The position numbers and the translations under genes were made by a program. A stretch of 38,718 nt of DNA from Silvanigrellales bacterium (GTDB lineage: Bacteria > Bdellovibrionota_B > Oligoflexia > Silvanigrellales > Silvanigrellaceae), in assembly GCA_020247005.1 (NCBI GenBank), contig JADCJN010000070.1, positions 1-38,718 on the forward strand, given 5' to 3'. The notes under the pieces are model-generated. The model was not told the origin of the DNA. It made no database searches and worked only from the letters and a program-made list of their open reading frames with translations. Of this stretch, positions 9,326 to 18,013 are shown in pieces. How positions within the stretch are numbered: position 1 is the first letter of the stretch; every line of letters begins with the position of its first letter.

Positions 9326-11532
9326 GCGCGCGTCAGGCTCCTGGTGTCGTTCACTTCCGAGGTGCCTGGGTTCACACCTCCGCTTCCAGCCAAGGGGATC
9401 TCGACAACGAAAAGGGTGCCGCTGGGAACATTGTCTTCGATGCTCATCTGCCCTTCATGATCATTGACGATTTGCTGGACGATGACCAGCCCCAGGCCCA
9501 TGCCAGTGCGTTTCGTGCTGAAATAAGGCTCAAAAATCTTCGCTTTCAGGTCAGAGGGGATGCCTGTGCCCCAATCCGCAACCTCGAGTTGCACCTGACG
9601 GGTCAAAAGGTTGCGACGCAGTGTGACCCGCACCTCAGGCGCCCCGGCCTGGGCGCTCGCGGCGATGGCGTTTGAAAGCAAATTCGCGCAGAGACGCACC
9701 ATTTGATCGGTGTCAAAGCGAGCCCGAAGAGGCACATTTTCTTCGCACTGAAGACTCACAAGAACGTGATCAGGATTGTCGGCAAACCCCGCCACCGCCA
9801 TTCTCACGGGTTCGCGCACGTCGCCCTCACGCAACACGGCTTGAGGCATCCTGGCGAACCGAATGAATTCATCGACGAGGCCCTTGATGCTTTCCGTGGA
9901 ATGCAAGATCACCTTCACGCATTCCCGAAAAACCTCGGCATCTTCAGGTTGCTCGAAGCGATCCTCGAAGCGCCTCGAAAGCCTCTGCGCTCCGAGTTTA
10001 ATGGGAGTCAGCGGATTTTTGATTTCGTGTGCGATGCGCCTTGCAACATCGCGCCAGGCCGCAATGCGCTGGGCACGCGCAAGTTCGGTGATGTCGTTGA
10101 TGAAAATCACGGTGTCAGCCTGACCCGACGGAGACGCTACCAAGCTCACCGTAATTTGAAGCTGCGCATCCACGGAACCGAGCTTGCCCGCGTAGTCGCC
10201 TGCGGCACGGTGATCTTTGGTCAACCCGACCCGGTCAAACAAAGGAAGGAGCGCGTGCTTGAAAAAGCGAGAATCGATGAGCTCGGATAGGAGACGCCCT
10301 CGTGCGTTCTCCTCTTTCACATCAAAAAGCCAGGACGACTCCTGATTCCAGTTTTCCACACGGCCATCCCTATCGCAGGTAATGACTGCTGCGTTGATGT
10401 CTCGCAAAAGAATGGCGTTGTATTCTGATTTCTCGAAGATCTCGTCAGCCTTCTGTCGCAACTCGAGTGCCGAGGCATCCGCTTGCTCCTTGGCAGCATT
10501 GAGGTCGGTGACCATGGAGCGGAAGCTTCGCGCCAGAGAGCCGAGTTCGTCGTCACTCACAATGTCGTCGATGGTGACGCGGTAGTTGCCTTGCGCCACA
10601 GCCTCTGTCGCCTGCGCGAGCACTTGAATGGGAATCGTGAGTTCACGCGCGAGCGTGAATCCAAGCCAAGTGGCCGAAAAAACCACGAGGAGCGTGAGGA
10701 CGCCGAGCATGACGTAATACGAGAGACGCACGAGTTCGACACCCGGCTGCGCACTCGAGAACTCTGTCGACAGACTTTGCCATTGCGGATGCACCGAAGG
10801 CGGCGCAATGACACCCAGGAGTCGCACGTCTTTAGAAGACACTTCTCCGACGCGAACAAGAGCGACAAGGCGTTGATCCTCACCCAGGATCCAAGTCGGA
10901 GATGCGCCCACGCGTGCAGCATGTTCTTCCGCTATACGCTCCAGGAGTGCACTTGCTTCACGAGCTTCATCGCTCCCTGCCATGAATTTTTTTTGCGCAG
11001 AGTTGTAGAGAAAATCGACACCCGCAGGCACGATATTTTCTGGCGAAGCTAAGAGCGTGGAACCCGCGTTTCTCCCCGCTGCGACGAGCAAGCGTCCCAG
11101 TTTTTCGCGGTAGCGCGTTTCGGTAGAAAGACTCTCTCTCGTCGTTTCGACGAGGTCGCGTGGCAACCATTTCTCGAAATTGGCATTCACAAACTTGGTG
11201 GAAATGTAGAGCAGAATGACCGTAGGCAGAAGTGAAAAGAACAAGAACGAAGTGACCAGCTTCGTGCGCAAGCTGCTTCCCAGCACCTGACGACGCCTGT
11301 CCACCACAAGCTTCACACCATTTCGAAAAACAAGGAAAACGAGAACAAAAAGAAGGAGGACGTTCAAGTTCACTGTCGCGAAGAATAAGGCCATGGGAAC
11401 AAAGGCCGTATTTTCGCGTAAATTCTCTGCAAGGCGAACGACGTCAATTTCAATGTAGGCGCCAAGAGACAGCAGAAGAAGCACGGTGATGACCCAAAAC
11501 ACCGTGGCCGCGAACCGCGCCTTCACGTTCAC
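9322..11532 (-). CDS. ntrY: NtrY-type membrane sensor histidine kinase
   Basis: This 736-residue protein starts at a GTG in a GTGA overlap with the preceding SprT-like gene. The N-terminus has about three membrane helices (residues 8-30, 43-70 and 90-112), a periplasmic loop and another helix near 265-290. A HAMP region, a PAS domain (about 365-470), a dimerisation/phospho-acceptor segment AHEIKNPLTPIKL with His502, and an ATPase domain with N-box NLLSNA and G-boxes DWGTGIP and GMGLGLVIV follow. This order matches NtrY of the NtrYX systems. It should sense a membrane or redox/nitrogen-linked cue and phosphorylate the NtrX regulator encoded directly downstream. No key residue appears lost. Confidence 0.88.
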   Translation of the reverse strand: MNVKARFAATVFWVITVLLLLSLGAYIEIDVVRLAENLRENTAFVPMALFFATVNLNVLLLFVLVFLVFRNGVKLVVDRRRQVLGSSLRTKLVTSFLFFSLLPTVILLYISTKFVNANFEKWLPRDLVETTRESLSTETRYREKLGRLLVAAGRNAGSTLLASPENIVPAGVDFLYNSAQKKFMAGSDEAREASALLERIAEEHAARVGASPTWILGEDQRLVALVRVGEVSSKDVRLLGVIAPPSVHPQWQSLSTEFSSAQPGVELVRLSYYVMLGVLTLLVVFSATWLGFTLARELTIPIQVLAQATEAVAQGNYRVTIDDIVSDDELGSLARSFRSMVTDLNAAKEQADASALELRQKADEIFEKSEYNAILLRDINAAVITCDRDGRVENWNQESSWLFDVKEENARGRLLSELIDSRFFKHALLPLFDRVGLTKDHRAAGDYAGKLGSVDAQLQITVSLVASPSGQADTVIFINDITELARAQRIAAWRDVARRIAHEIKNPLTPIKLGAQRLSRRFEDRFEQPEDAEVFRECVKVILHSTESIKGLVDEFIRFARMPQAVLREGDVREPVRMAVAGFADNPDHVLVSLQCEENVPLRARFDTDQMVRLCANLLSNAIAASAQAGAPEVRVTLRRNLLTRQVQLEVADWGTGIPSDLKAKIFEPYFSTKRTGMGLGLVIVQQIVNDHEGQMSIEDNVPSGTLFVVEIPLAGSGGVNPGTSEVNDTRSLTRA

Positions 11533-12017
11533 GTCAAACCACCGAACACGCGCGCAATAAACCCGGAGAGCGTTTCTTCTTGAGCCTTTTCATCGTCACG
11601 CGCCTGCTTTTGGCGCTTGCCTGCGCGGGCCTGGCGCATGTGAATGTGCACGTTTGGATCTGCTGGGTATTTGGTCGAGGGAAACTCTTCCATGAGGCTA
11701 TAGAACTCCCGGTTGTGGCCCCACGGCCTGCCGGCATCGAAAAGAAACATATGCACCATTTCATGATAGAGCGTGTATGGAAGGTAACACGGATTCTTCA
11801 AGAAATAAGGCTCATTCAGGGCAATGCGGCGACGTTCTGGGTAACACATCCCCAACGCACGAGCCATGCGGCCCGACAACTCAACACCCACGTTTTTCAG
11901 AACGCTCGGCTTCGTTTTCAGTTCTTCATAGGTGAGGTGCCGCAACAGGCGAGGTGCGAACTCGAAGAAGCACAGATGCGACGCGTTGAGCAGCGCCACC
12001 CGACGCGGGTCGGTCAC
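11529..12017 (-). CDS. SprT-like zinc metalloprotein
   Basis: This is about 162 residues from a GTG that overlaps the thioesterase stop (GTGA). The frame is open upstream, but there it only shadows the thioesterase. A zinc-protease motif YHEMVHMF (His85, Glu86, His89) is followed by GHNREFYSLM, giving a probable third ligand. This pattern is typical of the SprT/SPRTN superfamily. The C-terminus is charged and Lys/Arg/Gln-rich and lacks the usual zinc-ribbon cysteines. In eukaryotes SPRTN cleaves DNA-protein crosslinks; the bacterial role is poorly known. It sits between a thioesterase and the NtrY kinase in one coupled operon, which gives no clear clue to its job. Confidence 0.75.
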   Translation of the reverse strand: MTDPRRVALLNASHLCFFEFAPRLLRHLTYEELKTKPSVLKNVGVELSGRMARALGMCYPERRRIALNEPYFLKNPCYLPYTLYHEMVHMFLFDAGRPWGHNREFYSLMEEFPSTKYPADPNVHIHMRQARAGKRQKQARDDEKAQEETLSGFIARVFGGLT

Positions 12018-12553
12018 GGAAGGGAATCCCAATCGGGATTCACACGCACATCGCCGTTGGCGCCTTCTGAAGACGTCGCTCTTGCATCGTGAAGACTTTG
12101 GCGAAGCCCGAACGTTGAAAGGACCGTGTCGCTCATGGCCAAGGGCCTTCCTGTTTTGACGTCCACATGCACAAGCCGCAGTTGCGCGTGAAAAAGAGCA
12201 TCGGGAAGCCGAAACACGTCGCCCGGCGTGAAGAGCGCACCCACGGGAGGTGGTGTTTTCACAAGGGCCTGATGAACCTTCAAGCTCGATTTCCGGAATC
12301 CGGCATTCATCGAGACAACGTACAGACGGTCGCCGAGGGTGGCCGGCCTGAGGTAGCGCACCAGGGCCTCGGCCACCACGAACGTGGCGCCGTCTTCCAT
12401 GCAGGAGCGAAATGAGTACCCTCGCGCCTCCATGGCATCGCAGCGCGCGCGCTCGCAATACCGAAGGTAGTTCGGATGGTGTACGATGCCACCGGCGTCG
12501 AGTTCCTCGAACTGCACGGTGAGAGGGTAGACACTGATTTCGCGATGGGTCAC
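12014..12553 (-). CDS. YbgC/4-hydroxybenzoyl-CoA-type acyl-CoA thioesterase
   Basis: This hot-dog-fold protein has the family signature FEELDAGGIVHHPNYLRYCE, with catalytic Asp at residue 19 when the GTG at 12553 is taken as start. That spacing matches YbgC-type enzymes, and a GGAG lies about 10 bases upstream. A longer form from an ATG at 12637 is possible but would overlap the divergent gene. The predicted length is 179 residues, longer than the usual ~135, because of a C-terminal extension of about 40 residues that is polar and has no obvious domain. The family hydrolyses acyl-CoA thioesters, and in Enterobacteria ybgC sits with tol-pal genes, which are absent here. It heads the NtrYX operon with a 4-base overlap to the SprT-like gene. 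Confidence 0.8.
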   Translation of the reverse strand: MTHREISVYPLTVQFEELDAGGIVHHPNYLRYCERARCDAMEARGYSFRSCMEDGATFVVAEALVRYLRPATLGDRLYVVSMNAGFRKSSLKVHQALVKTPPPVGALFTPGDVFRLPDALFHAQLRLVHVDVKTGRPLAMSDTVLSTFGLRQSLHDARATSSEGANGDVRVNPDWDSLP

Positions 12554-12587
12554 AGACGTATTGCTCCACGGGATTGGGAATGACACG

Positions 12588-13403
12588 ATGGAATTCACGG
12601 AAGCCTTAGAAACGCTCTTGCCGCTCGTGGACGACATTTACGATAGATGGCTTCTGGACGCGACACAACTTCGCGAAGGGCTTGCCCAGACACACCCGGA
12701 GTCGCCCATCACCTGCGCGAAAGGCTGCGGGGCGTGCTGCCATTTCGCTGTTGTTCCCGCCACCGCGGGTGAGGCATTTGTCTTGTTGGCCAGGCTCTTG
12801 GCTGCGGGCGACACTCTCGACACCCTTCACGCACGCTTTCACGCGTATGCGAAGTCGTATTTCAGTGCCTGTGAAAAATGGGGCGGACTCCCTTTCACCG
12901 ACGACCGCCAATCTCTTTTTTTAAAAGAGAAGCTCCCATGCCCCCTTCTTGTGACGGAAGGCTACCGCACACCCTTTGGGGGGCACTGCGGCGTTTTTGA
13001 AGCACGGCCTCTGATTTGCGACTATTTTCACAGCCTCGACGCCCCAAGTCTGTGCGCTGAAAAGAAACCGCACGCGAGTTTTTCACGGGTGGTGGAACGC
13101 GGTGAAGCCGCCATTGAGGAAGTGAGGGCCTTGGAAAGGGGCGTTTTTGGCCGCAGCGCTCTGGGGCACCTCCCGCTCCTTCTGGCCGCCTTGTGCACCC
13201 GCGAAGGGCTCGCGCTTTTTCTTGAAGAATACGAACTGACTGAGGAACAGGAGGCCGCCGGCGAAAACGGGCAGCACGAAGCCGACTTTGAACTTTACAC
13301 CGGGCTCCTTGCCGCCTCAGGATACTCGCTCACGCAAGACGATCTTCACAATCTCATTGCAGCGCAAGAAGGTCTTTCCTCACAACGCAACGGTGCGCCC
13401 TAA
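12588..13403 (+). CDS. YkgJ-family cysteine cluster protein
   Basis: The start at 12588 gives 271 residues; a TTG 27 bases upstream is an alternative. The defining feature is a Cys-rich site CAKGCGACCHF near residue 45. Further cysteines follow in KLPCPLL, GGHCGVFEARPLICDYF and LDAPSLC. This matches the YkgJ/UPF0153 group, thought to bind zinc or an iron-sulfur centre; a biochemical function is not established for most members. The C-terminal third is acidic and helical and has no recognised domain. The gene is divergent from the thioesterase, with about 35 bases between starts, so promoters must overlap. It is followed 20 bases later by the disrupted SDR gene. Confidence 0.75.
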   Translation: MEFTEALETLLPLVDDIYDRWLLDATQLREGLAQTHPESPITCAKGCGACCHFAVVPATAGEAFVLLARLLAAGDTLDTLHARFHAYAKSYFSACEKWGGLPFTDDRQSLFLKEKLPCPLLVTEGYRTPFGGHCGVFEARPLICDYFHSLDAPSLCAEKKPHASFSRVVERGEAAIEEVRALERGVFGRSALGHLPLLLAALCTREGLALFLEEYELTEEQEAAGENGQHEADFELYTGLLAASGYSLTQDDLHNLIAAQEGLSSQRNGAP

Positions 13404-13423
13404 GTTTTCGCGAAAGGCATTCC

Positions 13424-14242
13424 ATGCGATTTTCTCGCTCCGTTGTTCTCGTCACGGGCGCCTCGTCAGGCATTGGGCGTGCCTTGGCAGAATCTTTTGC
13501 CCGCGAAGGGGCTCGCCTCGTTCTTGTCGCAAGGCGCAGTGAACGCCTCGAAGCGCTTGCCCGCGAACTCGGAGGGAAGGAACGTGCTCTTGCCCTCACT
13601 GCCGACGTCACCGACGAAGCCTCGATGCAAGGAGCCGTGGCCACCGCCCTGGAAACTTTTGGGCGTCTCGATGTCGTTGTTGCCAACGCAGGATTCTCGG
13701 TGAAAGGAAAAGTCGGACGGCTTCGCCTCGACGACTACCGCCGTCAGTTTGAAACCAATGTGTTTGGAGTCATGCGAACTCTCGACGCGACCCTTGCTGC
13801 GTTGAAAGCCTCGAAGGGGCGCTTCGTTGTCATGGGAAGCGTCATGAGCCATGTTTCGTTGCCTGGATACACCCCCTATTCCATGAGCAAATTCGCCGCG
13901 CGCGCCTTTGCGTAAGGGGCATGGGCAGAACTCCGTCCGCATGGCATCTCGGTGACACATGTGAGCCCGGGGTATGTGACGACGGAAATCTGGAAAGTCG
14001 ACAACAGGGGCACATTCGATGCCACACGGCACGACACTCTCCCGAAGTGGTTTCCTCTTGCACCCGAAACGGCGGCAAAACGCATTGTGAATGCAGTGGA
14101 AGCCCGCAAACGCCAAGTGTCCGTCGCAGGACACGCCGCCCTTCTCATTGCCATCAACAACCTCTTCCCAGGACTGCTGTTGCGGTTGACCGCTTTTCTC
14201 ACCGAAGCTCGGAAGAGACGCCTTCCGGGGCACGCCCCGTAA
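13424..14242 (+). pseudogene. Short-chain dehydrogenase/reductase gene with in-frame TAA
   Basis: The first part encodes a normal SDR N-terminus: a cofactor-binding TGASSGIGRA loop, NAG motif VVANAGF, Ser in VVMGSVMSH and the catalytic YSMSK. A TAA at 13913-13915 then stops translation after 163 residues. The same frame continues directly as ELRPHGISVTHVSPGYVTTE and runs to 14242. The spacing between SKFAARAFA and ELRPHG fits intact SDRs, so one codon was changed and no insertion or deletion is needed. The truncated product keeps the active Tyr and Lys but lacks the substrate-binding half. It could be a recent pseudogene, a sequencing error or, less likely, a readthrough case. The rest of the reading frame is undamaged. 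Its end overlaps the convergent DUF5924 gene by 44 bases. Confidence 0.8.
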
Positions 14243-15362
14243 CAAAGCTCAATAGCAAAGCACCAACCTCCACGCGCTCATTTGGCATCCGGCCTACGAA
14301 CACCCGACACTCCACCCTCAGGTCGTCGTCGCCAAAACGCGCTGGCAAGTTCTTCTTGCACGAAAAGGTGCGGTAGGCCGCGCCTTCGTCTCGGCCTTTA
14401 AGTTCGGGTAAAAGTATCGTGTCCACCTTCTGACCGGCCTGCCACCACTCGTGCACAACCTCGCTTTGAAGCGCGCGCGGCGCCACCACAGGGCTCACGC
14501 AACACAAGCGCCCACCTTCCGCGAGAGTGGAGGCAACGTCGGATAGAGCGAGAGCTTCCGAAGCGAAGCCCGTTGGCTTGGGAAGCCATTCGCCTTGGGC
14601 ATCTTGCAGCGCAAACTCGCCGCCCTTCACCCATACGGAAAGTACGGGGAAACGAAAGAGCCCGCCCCACATGCTGTGCGCGAGGGCGGCGAGTCCGACG
14701 CATGCCAGAGGCAAAAGAGCCCCGGCATACGCCTGCAGCCCTCGCACGCGTCCATGCAAGACCCTTCCCGGAAACGCACCCAAAAAGGCCGCCGCCAACG
14801 AGACCATCGCATATTGAGTGATGAACTTTGGAAATAGAGCCCCCACCAAAAACGATGCGGCCAGAGCGAAGGCGGCAGCCCGCAGAAGGAGTCGGTAGGG
14901 GTAGAGGCGCACCACGCGGAAAAACAAAGGGTCCCAAAGTGTGGTGCAGACCGCGAGAAGCGCTAGGCCAAGATAGAGCCACGCGCCCGTCCAGTAGAGG
15001 AACGTCAGCGAGAACATGAGAAGGTACTGGGAGAAGACCTGCGTGCCCGTGACGAGCGCCCAGTCGATGCGGCCCTGGTGCTTGAAAAGCCGGCCTCGAT
15101 GGGCCTCGCCCTCGAGCCCCTCTCCCGCCTCGGCGCTTTGTTCCTGCCTCTCGCGCCAAGACGACCAAAGCCCGAAGACGAGCGACGCCACCAACAACGC
15201 GATGGCGAAAACGAGCACCCGCGAAGCCATTTCGAAGCGTCGGGAAATGAGAAGTCCTGACGCCACGCCCCACGCCATGGAAAGCCAAGGCAATGCTTTG
15301 CCCAAGGCGTGCAGCACGGGTCCGAGCCGAGATGTGAAGCGTGCAGAAAATGCAGGGTTCAT
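14199..15362 (-). CDS. DUF5924 / DUF2914 membrane protein
   Basis: This 387-residue protein has about seven hydrophobic helices in residues 20-240 with a charged loop near 70-95 (SSWRERQEQSAEAGEG). A soluble C-terminal domain of about 100 residues contains VVHEWWQAGQKVDTI, GAAYRTFSCKKNLP and an RVFVGRMPNERVEVG strand. The tail matches the DUF2914 pattern (His-x-Trp start, then a YRT/FRT-S-x-K motif), and the whole fits the DUF5924 architecture known from several proteobacteria. Function is unknown. Its ATG has only a weak AAAGAA ribosome-binding site. The gene is divergent from isocitrate dehydrogenase and shares a 118-base intergenic region with it. Confidence 0.6.
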   Translation of the reverse strand: MNPAFSARFTSRLGPVLHALGKALPWLSMAWGVASGLLISRRFEMASRVLVFAIALLVASLVFGLWSSWRERQEQSAEAGEGLEGEAHRGRLFKHQGRIDWALVTGTQVFSQYLLMFSLTFLYWTGAWLYLGLALLAVCTTLWDPLFFRVVRLYPYRLLLRAAAFALAASFLVGALFPKFITQYAMVSLAAAFLGAFPGRVLHGRVRGLQAYAGALLPLACVGLAALAHSMWGGLFRFPVLSVWVKGGEFALQDAQGEWLPKPTGFASEALALSDVASTLAEGGRLCCVSPVVAPRALQSEVVHEWWQAGQKVDTILLPELKGRDEGAAYRTFSCKKNLPARFGDDDLRVECRVFVGRMPNERVEVGALLLSFVTGRAPEGVSSELR

Positions 15363-15369
15363 TGGTTCT

Positions 15370-15398
15370 TTGACGTCAAAAAAACATTCGACTACGAC
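15370..15398 (+). promoter_or_regulatory. Possible sigma-70 promoter upstream of NAD-IDH
   Basis: TTGACG and TACGAC are separated by 17 bases about 85 bases before the isocitrate dehydrogenase ATG. The -35 box fits well and the -10 box only partly. A perfect 8-base palindrome TGACGTCA (15371-15378) overlaps the -35 box and could be an operator in this divergent region. Confidence 0.35.
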
Positions 15399-15480
15399 CT
15401 GTCGAGCGCCAGGCAGGTTTCACTAGAGTTGTACCATGGAACCAGTCAGGGCCTACTTTGCACTTCTCAGGAGCTTTTCA

Positions 15481-16482
15481 ATGGCAAAACACACCGTCAC
15501 TCTCATTCCCGGCGACGGCATCGGCCCTGAAATCGCCGAAGCCGTGCAGAAAATTATGAAGGCCGCAGGCGCCGACATCCAGTGGGACGTCGCCGAAGGC
15601 GGAGAAGCTTGCGCCCTCGCAGGACGCGGCGTCATGCCCGAAGAAACCCTCGCGTCTATCAAGAGGAACAAAGTTGCGCTGAAAGGACCAACCACCACTC
15701 CCACAGGTGGTGGACACCAAAGCGCGAATGTCACCTTGCGCAAACGCCTCGACCTCTACGCGAACACGCGTCCGGCGAAAAACATTCCTGGCCTGAAAAC
15801 CCGTTTCGACGGAGTCGACCTCATTATTGTGCGCGAAAACACAGAAGACACTTACGCAGGCATCGAGCACATGGTGGCTCCCAACGTCGCCCAGTGCTTG
15901 AAAATCATCACCTGGGAAGGCTCTGTGCGCGTTGCGGAATACGCCTTCGAAATGTCTCGCAACCTGGGTCGAAAGCGAGTGACTTGCGTGCACAAGGCCA
16001 ACATCCACAAGCTTTCCGACGGTCTTTTTTTGAAGGCGCATGAAGAGGTCGCAAAGCGCTTCTCTGACGTCGCCTTCGACTCCATTATTGTCGACAACGC
16101 GTGCATGCAACTCGTTTCCCGTCCGGAACAGTTCGACGTCCTGTCGTTGCCAAACCTCTATGGCGACATCGTCAGCGACCTTTGCGCAGGCCTTGTCGGC
16201 GGACTTGGCGTCGCGCCCGGCGCGAACATTGGCACCACAGGCGCGGTGTTTGAAGCCGTGCATGGGTCCGCTCCCGACATCGCCGGGAAGGGCCTCGCCA
16301 ACCCCACGGCTCTTTTGCTTTCTGGCGTTATGATGCTTCAACATTTGAAAGAGAATGCGACAGCCACGCGCATTGAAAAGGCGCTCATCGCCGTCCTCTC
16401 GGAAGGTAAGCATGTGACGCGCGACCTCAAGGGCACTGCTGGAACCCACGCCTTCGCCGACGCCATTTGTGCGAAGCTCTGA
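15481..16482 (+). CDS. Isocitrate dehydrogenase, NAD-dependent type
   Basis: This 333-residue protein has AGGAG seven bases before its ATG. It belongs to the isocitrate/isopropylmalate dehydrogenase family. The substrate loop SANVTLRKRLDLYANTRP carries the Ser-x-Asn pattern of isocitrate enzymes, not the leucine-pathway pattern. The metal-binding signature NLYGDIVSDLCAGLVGGLGV is complete. Cofactor choice is suggested by HGSAPDIAG: Asp-Ile replaces the Lys-Tyr of NADP enzymes, so NAD is expected. It would decarboxylate isocitrate to 2-oxoglutarate in the TCA cycle. It is followed after 31 bases by a small gene that looks like the detached C-terminal domain of Thermus-type IDH. A second, NADP-type icd lies at 22319-23566. 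Confidence 0.9.
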   Translation: MAKHTVTLIPGDGIGPEIAEAVQKIMKAAGADIQWDVAEGGEACALAGRGVMPEETLASIKRNKVALKGPTTTPTGGGHQSANVTLRKRLDLYANTRPAKNIPGLKTRFDGVDLIIVRENTEDTYAGIEHMVAPNVAQCLKIITWEGSVRVAEYAFEMSRNLGRKRVTCVHKANIHKLSDGLFLKAHEEVAKRFSDVAFDSIIVDNACMQLVSRPEQFDVLSLPNLYGDIVSDLCAGLVGGLGVAPGANIGTTGAVFEAVHGSAPDIAGKGLANPTALLLSGVMMLQHLKENATATRIEKALIAVLSEGKHVTRDLKGTAGTHAFADAICAKL

Positions 16483-16513
16483 TTCAACCGCAACGCTTCA
16501 CGGAGACCCTCTC

Positions 16514-16837
16514 ATGACAAAAAAAATTTCCCGCGTTGCAGGCATCGACCTCTTCGTTGCAGCCCGCTTCGACGATGAACTTCCCAAAACAGTCGGGGCC
16601 TTCAGCCTGAAGAACGTCACCTCGCGCGGCACCTCCGTCACAGCCAAAGACACCGGCGCCATTCTCGATGTCGGATGGGTGTGTGCTCGTTACCTGCTTG
16701 CGGCGGACAAGAACATGACGGGCGGTGCACTCGACACTGAAATCACAAAGCTGATTTCAGAAGTGGGCAAAGGCCGCGAGTGGTCGTCTTTGGTGAAACT
16801 GTATGAAATCGACGGCACGAAGGCTTTTTCGGGCTAA
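16514..16837 (+). CDS. Stand-alone IDH C-terminal-domain protein
   Basis: This 107-residue protein has an SD-like GGAGA upstream. It resembles the extra C-terminal domain of the long (Thermus/Rickettsia type) isocitrate dehydrogenases. The matching order of features is RVAGIDLFV at the start, then FSLKNVTSRGTSV (compare FRLKMISNRGTQV as recalled for Thermus), a hydrophobic WVCARYLL strand, and WSSLVKLYEIDGTKAF near the end (compare WMHLEKLQEFDG). Here the domain is a separate gene right behind a short IDH that lacks it, so it may act as a small partner subunit (inference). In Thermus the domain clasps the dimer. The alignment is from memory and should be confirmed, but the order and spacing of motifs agree over the full length. 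Confidence 0.7.
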   Translation: MTKKISRVAGIDLFVAARFDDELPKTVGAFSLKNVTSRGTSVTAKDTGAILDVGWVCARYLLAADKNMTGGALDTEITKLISEVGKGREWSSLVKLYEIDGTKAFSG

Positions 16838-16850
16838 GAGAACTCGGCAC

Positions 16851-17477
16851 ATGAGAGGCTTTATGGATCCGCACTTCCGTTTCCTGAGGTCTCTTGGGTG
16901 GGGCATCGTGATCGTTCTGCTTGGCGGCACGACGGCCTGCAAAAAAACCAACGAGGCATCGCAAAAGAATTTCGTCACGGCGCTGGGCGACAAAAACCGA
17001 CACCTTGTGGTGTGGCCCGCCTATGCCGCAGCCGACGCGAATGCGTTTGTCGGTGCGGTGTCTTCCAGCAAGTCGTTCCGTGAGGTGAGCGCACTGATGG
17101 CGAACCCCGAATTCGCGTCGTTCGTTTCACCCGAACTCTGTTGGTATGGTCGCGATGTGCCAGCATTGAAAAGCAACGACGATTCCAAAAAGCGAAACGT
17201 GCTGGCCGGCGACGACCTCCGCACCATTTACACACGCAAAGACCCAGCACTTTCAACCCAGCGTTCGGTTTCGTGTCCAAGTCTCATGAAAGCCATGGCC
17301 GACAACCCCAAACTGGCAAAACTTGCGACGCGCTTGCAGGCAAAAGCACAAGCAGCCCGCATTAAAGACCCTTGCACCTACCTTTTGTACGCTCTGACCC
17401 CACAACTGGGGCCTCGGCTCTTCGCGGGTTTGCAGGCAAAAGGAGTAGTGACAGCGCAGGAAGGAGGGCTTCCATGA
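16851..17477 (+). CDS. Hypothetical lipoprotein
   Basis: The protein is about 208 residues if started at 16851; an ATG at 16863 is equally possible. A positively charged start and a hydrophobic stretch WGIVIVLLGGTTAC end in a cysteine followed by two lysines, consistent with a lipoprotein signal, though the -3 residue (Thr) is not ideal. The mature part has four further cysteines (CWYG, SCPSL, DPCTY region) and no recognised domain. It lies 13 bases after the IDH-domain gene and its stop overlaps the next start by 4 bases, so it is probably co-translated with the prepilin-like protein. Function is unknown. Confidence 0.6.
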   Translation: MRGFMDPHFRFLRSLGWGIVIVLLGGTTACKKTNEASQKNFVTALGDKNRHLVVWPAYAAADANAFVGAVSSSKSFREVSALMANPEFASFVSPELCWYGRDVPALKSNDDSKKRNVLAGDDLRTIYTRKDPALSTQRSVSCPSLMKAMADNPKLAKLATRLQAKAQAARIKDPCTYLLYALTPQLGPRLFAGLQAKGVVTAQEGGLP

Positions 17478-17869
17478 AGCAAGTGCCGGAGTCTTTCGCC
17501 AGCCAGCGCGGATTTGCCATCGTTCAATTCATGATTCTCTCCACTCTTGTTTCGCACGGCATCAACTTTGGAATGCAGTACTTCCAAGAAGGCCTCAACG
17601 GAGCGTCGTCACCCACCACAGCAGTCGGAGGCGAGGGTATCGAAGCGTTAAAAGCCTTGAAACGTCTCGCCCTCCAGGAAAAGAAAACCCCGCTCGTCAT
17701 TACGCCCGAGGAAATGAAAGAACTCGTGACCACCGTGCAGATTCTTCAACACGATGGGAAATACGCTTGCCCCGCGAACTTCCAAGAGCTTGCGCAAGAC
17801 CCCTTATTTTCCAAGGCATTCGGCATTCGTGTGCTCAATGATGGCGGCATGGTGCCGGTAGGGGAATGA
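17474..17869 (+). CDS. Prepilin-like hypothetical protein
   Basis: This 131-residue protein starts at an ATG in an ATGA overlap with the lipoprotein stop; a perfect AGGAGG lies 6 bases upstream. The N-terminus SQRGFAIVQFMILSTLVSHG looks like a type IV pilin or pseudopilin leader: a short polar leader, Gly followed by Phe, then about 20 mostly hydrophobic residues. Position +5 is Gln, not the usual Glu, as in some minor pseudopilins. The rest is polar, with a single Cys (KYACPANF) and a conserved-looking FGIRVLNDGG end. It could be a minor (pseudo)pilin acting with the lipoprotein, but no other pilus or type II secretion gene is near, so this stays tentative. Confidence 0.5.
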   Translation: MKQVPESFASQRGFAIVQFMILSTLVSHGINFGMQYFQEGLNGASSPTTAVGGEGIEALKALKRLALQEKKTPLVITPEEMKELVTTVQILQHDGKYACPANFQELAQDPLFSKAFGIRVLNDGGMVPVGE

Positions 17870-17920
17870 TCCACAACAGAAATTGCACGTGAGGAGAAAA
17901 TCGCTTTTGCAAAGAAAATT

Positions 17921-17942
17921 CATTTGCAGAAATGCGTTTTTT
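17921..17942 (+). terminator. Weak terminator-like hairpin after prepilin-like gene
   Basis: CATTT and AAATG can pair around a GCAG loop, followed two bases later by six T residues. The stem is only five mostly A-T pairs, so this is a weak candidate. Confidence 0.25.
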
Positions 17943-17981
17943 ATTACCTCCACATTCGCGGGTGCACTCAGTCATTTTGCG

Positions 17982-17998
17982 CAAGCCTGACAGGCTTG
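17982..17998 (+). promoter_or_regulatory. Hairpin abutting ribosome-binding site of hybrid kinase
   Basis: CAAGCCT and AGGCTTG form a perfect 7-base stem with a GAC loop. The TTGGAG ribosome-binding site of the histidine kinase begins at the very next base. The element has no T-run, so it is not a terminator. It could affect translation or bind a protein. Confidence 0.4.
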
Positions 17999-18013
17999 TT
18001 GGAGTCGCTCTGA